Shown here one piece after another: positions 1 to 10,762 of a stretch of 64,000 bases of DNA. Position 1 is the stretch's first letter, and the number at the start of each line of letters is the position of its first letter. The notes under the pieces are model-generated. The model worked only from the letters and a program-made list of their open reading frames with translations, was not told where the DNA came from and searched no databases. A program made the translations under genes and the position numbers. The stretch is from Berberis thunbergii (Eukaryota; Streptophyta; Magnoliopsida; Ranunculales; Berberidaceae), in NCBI GenBank assembly GCA_003290165.1, contig QNQO01000220.1:903001-967000 (forward strand), given 5' to 3'.

Positions 1-159
1 CAAGATGGCTTGCCAGAGATCATCGTCCAACTGCAGACAATGAACGTCGAACCCCAACAAAGCTTAGTTAGTTTCGACTGATGACGATGGCTTCTGATAT
101 GCTCTAAGACCATAGTTCACTGCACACGGATGAAGATGGCTTAGAAAGTGGGAGCCTAG
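1..159 (+). repeat. Tat-derived tandem repeat (partial array)
   Basis: Part of a tandem array that resumes at 1938. The recurring words are 'gatggcttgccagagatc', 'aagcttagt(t/c)agt', 'tgatgacgatggcttct' and 'cttagaaagtgggag'. The same words occur on the opposite strand in the array at 7440-8815, which lies inside a Tat retrotransposon. This block is therefore probably the 3' region of another, degraded copy of that element. It is interrupted at 160 by a solo LTR. Confidence 0.7.
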
Positions 160-1932
160 TGATATTCACATAATTATTACATAATATATCCCTTAATTTA
201 TATATGTCAGTGTTTCGATTATTATATTTTATATTATTTCGTTTTCACGTCTTTGTAGGAATTTGAGCGTGAACGATGAAATCGTATTAAGGCGACAATT
301 TAAGGAATGACAATTGGTCGATTCTAGCGGTGGTACAAAGTAGAGGGTCACATTTCTAAACCCTTAAACCCAAAACCTAACCCTTAAACCCAAAACCAAA
401 CCCATAAACCCAAATCCAATGCTAAGCCCAATCAAACCCTAGATTCATTGAACCCTCACCACCTTAACTTGTCTATATTCACTTTCTTAATTCTCTATAA
501 ATACAAGAGAAAAAGGTGAGAAAAGGGGAGGAAGATAAGGGAAAAGAAAAAATACAGAAAATTAAACTCTCTTCCTCACAAAGTGATTTTCATCACACCA
601 GAGCAACCACCATCACCCTCCCACCACCACCACCATCATCTGAGCTACAACCACCGTCACTAACCACCGTGAAACAAGGGCGTGACAACCCTGTTTCACA
701 TTACAAACCTCACCTTGCCGCAGAAACAGACCACCACCCTCTCTGTCCAGAGCACAGCCGCCACCACCATCTATCTCTCTCTGTTCCTGCATCACAACAG
801 ACCACGCAACCAGGCCATCAGCCGCCGTCGCAAAACAGAGCCTCACCGCGACTCTGTTCCGCCTCGCCACAGACCCTGCTCCCTTCTCTCGACCTCTCTT
901 TGTCTTTACCTCCGTCCTGTGTCTTTCTCTTTCGACCAGCGACGAGTCAGAGCGGCGCACAACCACCGTTGGAATCAGGAACAGAAACAGGGCTCCGCCA
1001 CCATCTCTCGTTGTTTCCTCACCCTCTCTCTCTTTTGCAGGTTCAAAACTAGTTGGAGGACGAGGACGCTCGCAAGGAGCACGGAGGAAGGCGGAGCAGC
1101 GACGCTGCTCGCTGGAGACAAAGGCAGAGTAGTGCGACTGTTCCATTGGCGAGAGACTGAGTCAACCTGATTTCAGCTATTGGCATACCCAGTTTTGCTG
1201 TGTACAACCACAGAGCATTTGTAGCCATTTATCTCGGGATTCATGTTCGGACCACCTGCTGATCTGTTGAGTACCACCACATCAAGTTAGCGACAAACCA
1301 AAGGGGTTGCATAATTCATTTTGATTTATTTTACTGAATTGTGTGTTTAATTGTTAATTACAAATTATTTCTGAATTTTTGATAAATTGATTTCACTTTT
1401 CATGTTGGAGAAATTAAACTTGATATAATTGGTAGTTAGAATTATCCTTTATCAATATTCAAAGCATGTGCTAAAAATATTAAGCTTAAACTTTGATTAA
1501 GTGTTCCCTAAAAAGGCACTTAATACTTGGTAAGAGCGTATTTGCTTGAAATAATTTGTTAATGTTTGATAGAAACATGATATAATTTGAATTGGATTTT
1601 AACGATCACATATTCGGTGTAAGCAATGGATTCTCATCCCTAAAGCTTCTCGTTTAAATTTTCAGTAATTTAGATTTTAATATTTTTGCTAACTCATTGG
1701 TGAGTCCAAGCCCACAAAATCCATCTTTTCTTTTATTTTATTTTTCTCATTTTTTAAATTTATTTTTAATTTAGTTTCTCATTTTAGTTTAATTATTAAA
1801 TTCAATTGCATCCACTTTCCTCGTGGGATCGACCCGTACTTGCCGTTGTCTACCATTTAGACACCGTGCATTTGCGGTTATTACAAGTGGGCTAAATTAG
1901 CATATTTATTTAGGTCAGTTAAGCCCGCAACA
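160..1932 (+). mobile_element. Solo LTR, Ty3/gypsy type (copy A1)
   Basis: A 1773-bp element with TG...CA ends, flanked by a perfect 5-bp direct repeat CCTAG (155-159 and 1933-1937). Its last 120 bases read 'gggatcgacccgtacttgcc', then 'gacaccgtgcat'. A second copy lies at 24359-26186 with matching start and end. No internal retrotransposon region is present, so it looks like a solo LTR left by LTR-LTR recombination. The proline- and histidine-rich open frames at about 516-1170 on both strands come from CCA/CAC-rich sequence and have no recognisable domain, so I do not call them genes. LTR-type ends are seen directly; assignment to Tat/Ogre-like gypsy rests on the 3' end style. Confidence 0.8.
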
Positions 1933-1937
1933 CCTAG

Positions 1938-2782
1938 TCAACGCTTCAATGCCTGATCGAGACGGCTTGCCAGAGATCATTGTTCAACTATAGATAATGA
2001 TTACCGAATCCGACCAAAGCTTAGTCAGTGACGAATGATGACGATAGCTTCTAGTCCCCTCTAATTCCTAGTTCGCTGAGCGTGGATGTTGATGGCTTAG
2101 AAAGTGGGAGTCTAGTCAGCACTTTCGATGCCCGACCTCAATGGCTTGCCAGGGATCTTTGCCCAACAACGGGCAATGATCACTAAACCTTATCGCTCTC
2201 AGACTGTAGTTCACTGCGCGCGGATGAAGATGGCTAGGAAAGTGGGAGTCTATTAAGCATTTTTAACGCCTAATCACGATGACTTGCTAGAAATCGTTGT
2301 TCCTCCACAAACAACGATCATCAAACCCTACTGCTCTAAGATCGTAACCTCTCAAGCGCGGGTGAAGATGGATTAGAAAATTGAAGTCTAGATAGCGATT
2401 TTAATGCCTGATCACGATGACTTGCTAGGGATCGTTTTCCTTCCGCAGACAATGATTGCTGAACCCTACCAAAGCTTAGTCAGTTTTGACTGATGACGAC
2501 AACTTCTAGTCCGCTCTAAGACCGTAGCCCGCCAAGCACGGAAGAAGATGGCTTAGAAAGTGGGAGTTTAGTCAGAGTTTTCAAAGCCTGATCACGATGA
2601 CTTGCCAGGGATCATTATCCAACCTCATACAATGATCGTTGAACCCTTCCAAAGTTTAATCAGCCCCAATTGATGACAATAACTTATAATCCCCTTTACA
2701 ACCTAGTCCACCCGAAACCGACAAAAATGGTTTGAAAGCCCAGTCAGAGTTCAGGAAGCTTAACTCGGACAACTCATAGGGA
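1938..2782 (+). repeat. Tat-derived tandem repeat array
   Basis: About five diverged units, marked by 'agaaagtgggag' near 2099, 2238 and 2557 and a decayed version near 2377. Spacing is irregular at about 140-180 bp. Each unit has a 'cttgccagggatc' core, then an 'aatgatc' inverted pair, then 'agcttagtcagt...tgatgacga'. It is the same repeat family as 7440-8815, in the opposite orientation. Confidence 0.75.
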
Positions 2783-2787
2783 CCATC

Positions 2788-4448
2788 TGATAGGGACATA
2801 ATTAAGCTATTTTTAGTACCATATTTCTATATATATTTTTAGCTATTACTTGTTAATTATGATACTAATTGCTATTTTCATGTTTGTGTAGGTTTCCAAT
2901 TACAATATTTTAAAATAGAAGCAAATTGGCAATTTAGAAATTCTAATTGCATAAGAAAATCACACAAACAAGGAAACAAGGAACCCACACCAACAAGAAA
3001 ACCACAGAAAGAAGAAAACAAGAATAAAAAGGGGACGATACCTGGCTTTGAGAAATCATCCATCCAGGCTTCCATCGCCCATCCAGCAATAACCCTCGCA
3101 TTCACGATCCAACCATCTAGCCTTCATCCTCGCAACAGTCCATCAAGCCTTCATCTATCTATTTGTTGAAAATCAGGGAACCTTAGCCACCTCCATCATC
3201 TCATTTTCCTTCCTAACACCCAACACATCCATAACCTTCATCATCAACCCTAAACCCAATCGATAAACCCCCATCTCTGTCTCAGTCATCATCCAGCCAT
3301 CGCCATACACCTCAACAGACCGTAACCCCTCTATCTCGAAATAGCAACCTCGCCAAACCTTTCCACAACGCCATCGTCTCAGTCCCTCTTTTTCTCGTTG
3401 TCCCTCGTCATCCCCTTATCTCTTTCACTCTGTTTCAAAAGCAGATATCGAAAGGAAACAGAAGTGAAGCAGATTGCGAAGTGAGGAAGGAGAAAGAAGA
3501 TATTGCACTATTCACACCCCATTTTCTACTCAATACTACCATGGATCAGTCTACAATGTTTTGTCTCATATTTTAGCTCTTTCTCATAGTTTTAGTTTGA
3601 TATTTAATTATGTATTGCTATTCGAACTAATTAATATGTCTAGCAAAACTCCTCTTAGGTAGGGGTGGATTCGAAACCCCGAACATGTGCTTTATAAATT
3701 AATTGAATTTAATCTTCATTGCTATTAGTGATTGTGTTTTGCTTAACTGCTTTATAGATAACTTTTCTTTGTATGTTTGTTAAGGTGGCCAACTTAGTAA
3801 GCATGCTAGGATCTGGGGCTAGAGTATAGGAGAGTTTCACCTAATTGTTATAATCTTGTATTCACAAGTAGTAAATACCAAGGAACGTTGGTAAGGTTAA
3901 ATAAAAACCTAGGCAAGAACAAGATGCTGATCATACTTGTAATTGCCTAGTCAATGTTCATATTCTCCACAAAACTTAATGATCTTAGATTGTTGTCTAA
4001 CTTGCGATTCCTGTTTAAATAGCATGATAAGAATAGTTTGAAAGCAACGCTTACCTTAATTCAACAAACTTGGAAAAATAATAAGATTAATATAGTGCGG
4101 TCATGGTTAATCTTGAGCATTGTCTCTCACAAGTTAGCAAGTGATTATTGAAAATTGATTTATAAGCATATGTTTTGTGTGTGGAGATAAACCCTTAGCT
4201 AATTTCTCATCTTTGCCATCCCTTTAGTTTTATTATCTTTATAGTAATTTTCGTAGTTATTTTCATAGTTTAATTTGTAAAATCCAATCCCCCATTATTT
4301 AATTAATTAGGTTCTTAATTGTCTTTTAATTATTATTAGTGTTAATTGACAAACCCTCTAATCCCCGATCTAGAACGATCCCTACTTATTCTATACTACA
4401 ATCACAAAACAGGGTATTTAAGTTGTGTGCTACTAAAATAGCGCATCG
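2788..4448 (+). mobile_element. Solo LTR, Ty3/gypsy type (family B)
   Basis: A 1661-bp element starting TGATAGGGACAT, flanked by a perfect 5-bp direct repeat CCATC (2783-2787 and 4449-4453). Its right end reads 'gcgcatcg', probably a decayed '...catca'. Near the end it has 'gatctagaacgatccctac', the same kind of terminal block as in family A. No internal region or coding capacity was recognised. The short frames inside (about 2878-3105 and 3474-3662) have no domain. Confidence 0.72.
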
Positions 4449-4704
4449 CCATCGTTTGATCACTTACGACGATACACATGCATGACCATAATGTGACCAG
4501 TTTGCTTATAGTAGCAACGATAACTGCTAGTCCGATCTACAATCTGGTCCGCATATGACGGATTACAACGACGGATCTCAAAGGGGGTACCGACCTGGTC
4601 TGAATTATCTATCACCAGTCGATCTAATCCCCTCGCATGGAGTTTAGCCAACTTACAAGACTTTGCCAATACGACTCCCCGATCTCTAAAGAGTACTGAC
4701 CAGG
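4449..4704. other. Unassigned spacer
   Basis: About 250 bp between the family B solo LTR and the end of the minus-strand Tat element. I see no gene, repeat or motif in it. Its last five bases (CCAGG) are one half of the Tat element's target duplication. Confidence 0.5.
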
Positions 4705-5390
4705 TGATGCAATCATTTTTTCGCTCCCTGCTTTGACTTAGTTGCTACTGACCTGCTGGCTTGCACAAGTAACACACGTGAGCCACAAACCACCGTTGTT
4801 GTGTCCGATGGCACTCCGATGCTAAAGTCAGAGAGGGATTTGAGGAAGGTGTAATGCTGTAACAGGAAATTTGTAGTGTACCTTAGCTTATCAACCTCAT
4901 GTCTTATTTATAGTGAAAGGAGTTCTGTCTACCAGGCCATCGTATGCGTAGTTTAGAAATGAGATCTTTGTGGAAATCCTTCTCCTATTAGGATTCGTGC
5001 TATAGGAGGGAAGTTCCCTGTTAGCGCTGTGCTTCTAGAGACGTGGGAAATAGTTCCATTTCCAAGAGCAATCTGTTGAAGGGAGCTTCCTCGTATGGAA
5101 TGTACACTAGTATTTGCTTTTTGGTTGAAAGGAGAGAGAACTTGTAGTTTCCCGTTCGAAGCTGATTCTAGATATACTTGCCTTAATAGGACTTACGGGT
5201 ATTGAGAATAGCTGTGAGACGTGTGGGCCTAGCGTGCTGTGAGAGTTCGGCTTCGTCTGATGGATTGAGTTGAGCGGGCTTAGAACCACTTGGGCTTGTT
5301 AAGTGTTGGGCTGATGTTGGGGCATGTATTTCCTCGAGATCATCATGACACGTGTATGGCTTAGAGGTGTGACCATTTTTATGTATCATC
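4705..5390 (-). repeat. 3' LTR of the Tat element
   Basis: A 686-bp LTR whose minus-strand start is 'GATGATACATAAAAATGG' and whose end is 'TGCATCA'. It matches the plus-strand LTRs at 29850-30503 and 36039-36687 over its whole length, including 'gtgccatcgg', 'aacggtgg' and 'ctataaataaga'. The last of these (plus-strand complement near 4900-4915) is a likely TATA box of the LTR promoter. Confidence 0.87.
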
Positions 5391-5406
5391 GGCTACTCCC
5401 CTCGAG
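5391..5406 (-). promoter_or_regulatory. Polypurine tract next to 3' LTR
   Basis: Read on the minus strand, a purine-rich stretch (GAGGGGAGTAG) directly precedes the 3' LTR start. This is where the plus-strand primer of a Ty3/gypsy element sits. The call rests on position and composition only. Confidence 0.55.
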
Positions 5407-5683
5407 TGAGTGAGGCGTTAAGTCGGTCCACTAACTCTTTGAAAATACGACTGTACCATCGCGATGATTGGACTTGAAGCGTTCTTCTTGAGCGATGCAC
5501 AACATTAATGGGTACGCGACTGCTCAAGGAAGGAAAGTGTGGTCTGCCTTCCCTATAAATATTCACTGTCTCGAGGAGGATTTCCCCATTGTTATTTGCG
5601 TTATCTTCTAATGGCTGAAAAACAATAAACTTTCTTCCAAGGATCCGCTATCCCTTGCTTGTATTAATTTCTTCGAAGGTAGT

Positions 5684-7256
5684 TTGGTCGACGAAAATGA
5701 GTTGGTCAAGCTTCGTAGTTTGAACTGCCTTTCGGAAGATTTGCAAATTGTTCCCGCATCTAGAGTTTTCGATCCTACTGTGCCTCCCCATGGGTTCATA
5801 GGCTCGCACCGAGGCATGCTCGAGTTCGGGCTTCGACTTCCAGTGCCAGATGATGTCTGGCGCTTCTTTACTCATTTTTAATGTCTCCCGCTCAAATGGT
5901 GTCAAGCGGGTTTAAGATACTGCTCACAATTCTCCCAAGGGATCATGACGCTGGCCTCTGTTTGACCTCGTCAGTGATTCATCATCTAACCGAGGTTCAA
6001 TTGGATTCTAGGGGTATTTATGTGTTGAAGTGTCCTTTTTGTCTGCGGGTGGCGGTGGAAAACACCGAATCTTGGGAGAAGCACCGGTTATTTGCTTCGG
6101 CGGATTCAGGTTACTTCAAGCTCGTGAGTCATAGAGTGTCTAGATACTTCCAGTTCGATCTTTGTGAGTTTCTTGGTTGTCGGTGCGTGCATATTTCTAT
6201 ATGTCCCTTTTGCGGTACTGGTTTTGACGTTGTACCTTTGTGTCAGGGCAATTTGTTATTCCGTTTCTCAGTGAGGAACATAAGCCGATAGAAAGGGAGT
6301 TTCTCAAGCTCCCTTTCACTTCCGTTGAGGAGGTCATAATACCAAGCAATGTTACACACGGTCTGCTGCGGTGTTTTTATGGTGCTCAACCCATGTCAGG
6401 TTCACCTGTTGAGGGGGTGGTTGCTCGTCGCATGAGGAAAAAATGTCTAGCCGTGCCCAATCCCTCTCGACTTGCTGAATTGGAGGAGAATGTACTTCCC
6501 GTTGTTATCCCGAGGAAGAGGCAAACTTATGTCAGGGTGGCTTCTCCCCTAGTATGTTTCCGCTTGCACAGGCGACACCCTTGGGGGGTCGCGACCTTTT
6601 TCCAGATGCTCCGACTCCCCTTGATCCCACGTGTTGAGGTTTCGCGTCATCGCGATCTCGAGATGGCTACTCGTGCCTTGGAGTCATACAGATTTGTTTC
6701 GTTGCACCCCGAAGCCCATGGAAGGGTTCTTGCTTTGATGAAGTCCTTCGTGGATGTCATATTCAGACACTCTTTATCGGGCAGACTCCTTTGAAGGTCG
6801 ATTGCATAATTCTGGCACTGTTGCTAAGGGCATGGAGGCTGACATGAAGCGAGCAGAGGCATAATGGATTGTCAAAAGGCAGTTGCTGGAAGTCGCAGTT
6901 GATGAAAGGCTTCGCCGCACTATGGAGGTGGAAATGTTGCTGGAGGTGGAAATGTTGCTGGAGGAGGAACGCTCGCACTATGAGGCCTTGTGGGCGCAGT
7001 GGACTTCGACGTGTCAGGCAGGAGGTTGTTAATCTCGTTCGAGGTTGTTCGTGGTAGACTGGAGCTCTTGGACCTGATTAGGGAAGAACATCCCAGTACT
7101 AACCTTGACTTTGCTCACTACAGGAGGGCTGCTTTCGGGCCGATCAATCGAAGGGAGGGCTCCAAAACCGCAAGGTTTACTGATGAGGAGGAGATTCTCC
7201 TTAGAATTATTGTAACATCCTCTCTCGGGCAGATAATATATAGACATGTTTTTTGA
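5684..7256 (+). pseudogene. Antisense ORF (aORF) of the Tat element, with an intron
   Basis: Coding sequence on the strand opposite to pol, between the tandem repeats and the 3' LTR. It contains 'GMLEFGLRLPVP' followed by 'SPAQMVSSGFK', a pattern I recognise from the aORF family of plant Tat retrotransposons. Function is unknown. A TAATG at 5879-5883 breaks the frame between these blocks. A consensus intron, GTGAGT at 6164 to TGTCAG ending at 6246 (83 bp), joins the frame that is open from 5881 to the frame that is open to 6794. The downstream part (about 6836-7005) is a charged helix-like stretch with a small internal duplication ('VEMLLE' twice) and in-frame stops. A related aORF lies on the minus strand at 34542-35985. 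Confidence 0.7.
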
Positions 7257-7439
7257 ATGAAAGTGTTGTTTGTTTCCCATATTGTTGTGTTTACATTAGT
7301 TGCTTCGTAGAATATAGAGTTTGCACTGCTAGGTGGGATGCCTATCTTTGTCAATCAAAATATATTGTTGTGTTGTTTCGCTCCTGTGACGGATTAGGGT
7401 CTAAACAGTAGAAATCATTGCTGGTCAGGGGTTGACCAG

Positions 7440-8815
7440 GCTCCCTCAGTCATTGTTTGTAAAGTTTTACTAAGTGTTAGCGGGCTAGCGCTGACTTGTG
7501 TTCCTATTCCTTTGGCTTTTGTAATCCGCACTGAGCAGATTAGGTCTCGTGTACCAAAATTTGTCGCTATCAATTGCGAATTGACTAAGCTTACCTGGTA
7601 GGTTCGGCGATCATTGTCTGTATTGAGAGTAATGATCCCTTGGTGAGTTGTCGTCATCAAAGGACCAGCACGGACTAAACTCCCACTTTCTCAGCTGTCA
7701 AGACCCACGCGAAGCGGGTTAGGCTTTGGGCACTAGAAGGCGTCATCATCAGTTGCGAACTGACTGAGCTAACCTGGCAAGTTTGGCGATCATTGTCTGT
7801 ATCGAGAGCAATGATCCATTGGTGAGTCATCATCATCAGCGTACCAGCGCTGACTAGACTCCCATTTCCTCAGTCGTCGTGACCCACGCGAAGCGGATTA
7901 GGCTTTGGGCACCAGATGTCGTCGTCATTAGTCGCAAACTGACTGAGCTTACCTGGAAAGTTCGGCGATCATTGTCTGTATTAAAAGCAATGATCCTAGG
8001 AGAGTCATCGTCATCAGTAGACCAATGCTGACTAGACTCCCACTTCCTCAACCGTCGTGACCCGCGTGAAATGGATTAGGCTCTGGACACCAGAAGTCGT
8101 CGTCATCAGTTGCGAACTGACTAAGCTTACCTGGCAAGTTTGACGATCATTGTCTGTATTGATAGCAATGATCCCTTGGCAAGTCGTTGTCATCAGCAGA
8201 CCAGCGCTGACTAGACTCCTACTTCTTTAGCCATCGAGACCCGCGCGAAGGGGATTAGGCTTTGGGCACCAAAAGTCATCGTCATCAGTCGCGAACTGAC
8301 TGAGCTTACCTGGCAAGTTTGGTGATCATTGTCTATAATGAGAGCAATGATCCCTTGGAGAGTCATCATCATCAGCAGACCAGTGCTGATTAGACTCCCA
8401 CTTCCTCAGTCGTCGTGACCCGCGCGAAGCAAACTAGGCTTTGGACACCATAAGTCATCGTCATCAGTCGCGAACTAACTAAGCTTATCTGAAAAGTTCG
8501 GCGATCCTTGTCTATATTGAGATGAATGATCCTTTGGTGAGTCTTCGTCATCAGATGGCCAACGTTGAGTAGACTACCACTTACTCAGCCGTCGTGATCC
8601 GTGAGAAATGGATTAGGCTTTGGGCACCAGAAACCTTCGTCATCAGTTGTGAACTGACTGAGCTTACCTGGAAAGTTCGGTGATCATTATCTGTATTGAG
8701 AGCAATGATCCCTTGGCGATTTGTCATCATCAGCTGACCGACGCTGACTAGACTCCCACTTCCTTAGCCGTCGTGACCCTCACGAAGCAGATTAGGCTTT
8801 GGGGTGATATTCGAG
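7440..8815 (-). repeat. Tandem repeat array, about 178-bp unit, inside the Tat element
   Basis: Seven to eight head-to-tail units. The marker 'gactagactcccacttcctcag' (with small variants) recurs near 7675, 7850, 8030, 8208, 8387, 8567 and 8747, a period of about 178-180 bp. Each unit also holds 'cgatcattgtctgtatt...agcaatgatcc', an inverted pair around GATCATTG. The array lies between integrase and the aORF, which is the 3' variable region of Tat elements and a known source of satellite repeats. Confidence 0.88.
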
Positions 8816-8908
8816 TTTGGACATAGTCGGGCTGGTTGAGGGTTGTGACGGACAACAGTGAAAATTTTGGTAAAAGCAAAATATTTTATTGATAATATTT
8901 TTGAGATG

Positions 8909-9990
8909 CTATACATTCCATGGTTGTTTAAGCCCGTCACCGTCGGCGTCTTTCAGCCAATACGTTCTCGACCTGTTGACCTTGGCAACTCTGTAGGGTC
9001 CTTCCCAGTTTGGATTTAGCTTTCCCGCTCCGACCTTTTTTTGTTGGGTCTTCCTGAGTACCCAATCTTCCACCTTGAATTCGCGTGGCTTGACCTTTTT
9101 GTTGTAGTATTGCGCCATCTGTTGTTGGTAGACAGTTATCTTGGTGGAGGCTAGATCCAATTTTTCGTTGAGGAAGTCTAGTCCCACACGCAAGGCTTCG
9201 TCGTTGTCGTTTGGTCTGAACTCATTTGTTCGGAAGGTTGGCAACTCGAGTTCTACCAGAACCATGGCTTTTGACTCGTTTGCTAGGGCAAAGGGTGTCT
9301 CTCCGGTAGGAGATCTTTCAGTTATTCGATATGCCCAGAGTATTTCTTGTTGCTCTAGAACCCATTTTCCTGTGGCTGTGTCGAGTTTTCTTTTGACGAC
9401 TTCTAGGATCGTTCGGTTGGTAAGTTTCACTTGGTCGTTGGCCTGGGGGTGTCCTGGTGAGGAGAAGTGGTGATTAATACCCAGTTTCTCACACATTTCT
9501 TTGACCTTACTACCTTCAATCTGAGTTTCGTTGTCACTAACCAATATTTTGGGGATGCCAAATCTATAGACGATTGCGGCTCATATGAATTTTTTGATCT
9601 AGATCTGCCCAATTTCGGATAGGGGTTTGGCCTCCACCTAGTTAGTGAAGTAGTCGACGACCACAAGAAAGAATATTTTACCAATCGATGCTGGGAGCGG
9701 CCCGACGATGTCCATTTCCCATTGCGTTAATTGCCATGGACTAGTTATTGGAACTAGTGGCTGGGCCGGCATATGGGTATATGGCGTGAACCTCTAACAT
9801 TTGTCGCATTTGCGAACAATATATTTGACGTCTCACTGCATGCTCGGCCAATAGTACCCTAGAGTCAGGGCTTTATGGGTAAGTGTTTCCTCGCCTGGGT
9901 GATTCCCGCACATAGCGCTGTGGATTGATCGCAAGACTTAGCTTGCCTCTAAAGGCGACAGACATCGAAACAAGGGCCCTGTCACCGATT
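8909..9990 (-). pseudogene. Integrase domain of Tat pol
   Basis: Reading the minus strand, a zinc-finger remnant ('CDKC', near 9790) and 'WEMDIVGPLPASI' (near 9690) are followed by 'DYFTNWVEAKPL', 'VSDNETQI' and 'HPQANDQVKLTNRTI', then a C-terminal half ending 'NWEGPYRVAKV'. This is the retroviral integrase core of Ty3/gypsy. The glutamate expected after 'ANGQV' in the DDE triad is lysine here. In-frame stops interrupt the core near 9575-9605. The C-terminal 211 codons (8909-9544) stay open. The enzyme would insert cDNA into chromosomes; this copy is inactive. Confidence 0.87.
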
Positions 9991-10239
9991 TCTTGTATAA
10001 ATTGTTGTCTAGGAGAGTGTACCTTGTTGTTCTATGTTTAAGTCTTCTTTCTTCAACCATTTCGGTTGGTAGGGCCCCGGTTGCTATATATTTCATGTCG
10101 GGGTCATCCAATTTGGTTGCATTTTCGCACCACAGATATCAGTTTATTTTCCTTCATCAATGCTTGATTGTTCTTGATATTCGACGAGACCGCTTGAGAC
10201 TTCATCAGAGGTCGAGGCTTATTTGGCTAGCTCGTCGGC

Positions 10240-10746
10240 TCATTTGTTGTCGTAGCTAAGGCACTGCGAGAATTCACAGCTCTTGAACCTGCCTATTATG
10301 CCAAGTACCTTGTCATGGTAGGCTATCATGCGGAGGTCCTTGCTATTGAAATCCCATTTGAGTTGGTTGACTACTAGCCTTAAGTTGCTATAAGCTATCA
10401 GACAATCCATACCGATCCTTAATGCTAGCTTTAAGCTAGACAAGAGGGCTTCGTACTCAACCTTGTTGTTTGAAGTTGGGAAGCTAAACCTAACTGCCTT
10501 TTGAAGGGTGAAGCCGTTGGGGGAGCAGAATGTGATCCCTGCTTCGCTCGCCTTTTCGGTTGAGGATCCGTGGCAGCGCAAGATCCATGCTTGGGCATCC
10601 ATGTCTGAGGGCTGGTGGTCTAAGTTCGATTCTTGTTTGTCGGTGAACTCATCAATGAAATCTGCCAGCATTTGGGCTTTGATGGCGGTTCTTGGAGCGT
10701 AGTTTATGTCAAATTGTCCGAGCTCCACTGGCCATTTCACCATCAT
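10240..10746 (-). pseudogene. RNase H domain of Tat pol
   Basis: A 168-codon open frame. It starts with the end of the RT-RNase H connection ('KWPVELGQFDINYAPRTAIK') and continues into an RNase H fold ('GSSTEKASEAGI', 'NNKVEYEALL', 'AYSNLRLVVNQ'). Two catalytic aspartates are replaced: the first block reads CHGSS where VDGSS is usual, and the third reads YSN where YSD is usual. The glutamate in 'VEYEAL' is kept. The upstream part of the same domain is in other frames. Confidence 0.87.
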
Positions 10747-10762
10747 GCCTGATAGCTCAGGT

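Noticed and set aside
516..1170. Overlapping open frames of 160-178 codons on both strands, proline- and histidine-rich
   Set aside because: They lie inside a solo LTR, come from CCA/CAC-rich sequence, overlap in several frames and show no domain. Similar frames occur in the other copy.
9141..9473. Plus-strand frame of 110 codons
   Set aside because: It is the shadow of the integrase reading frame on the minus strand.
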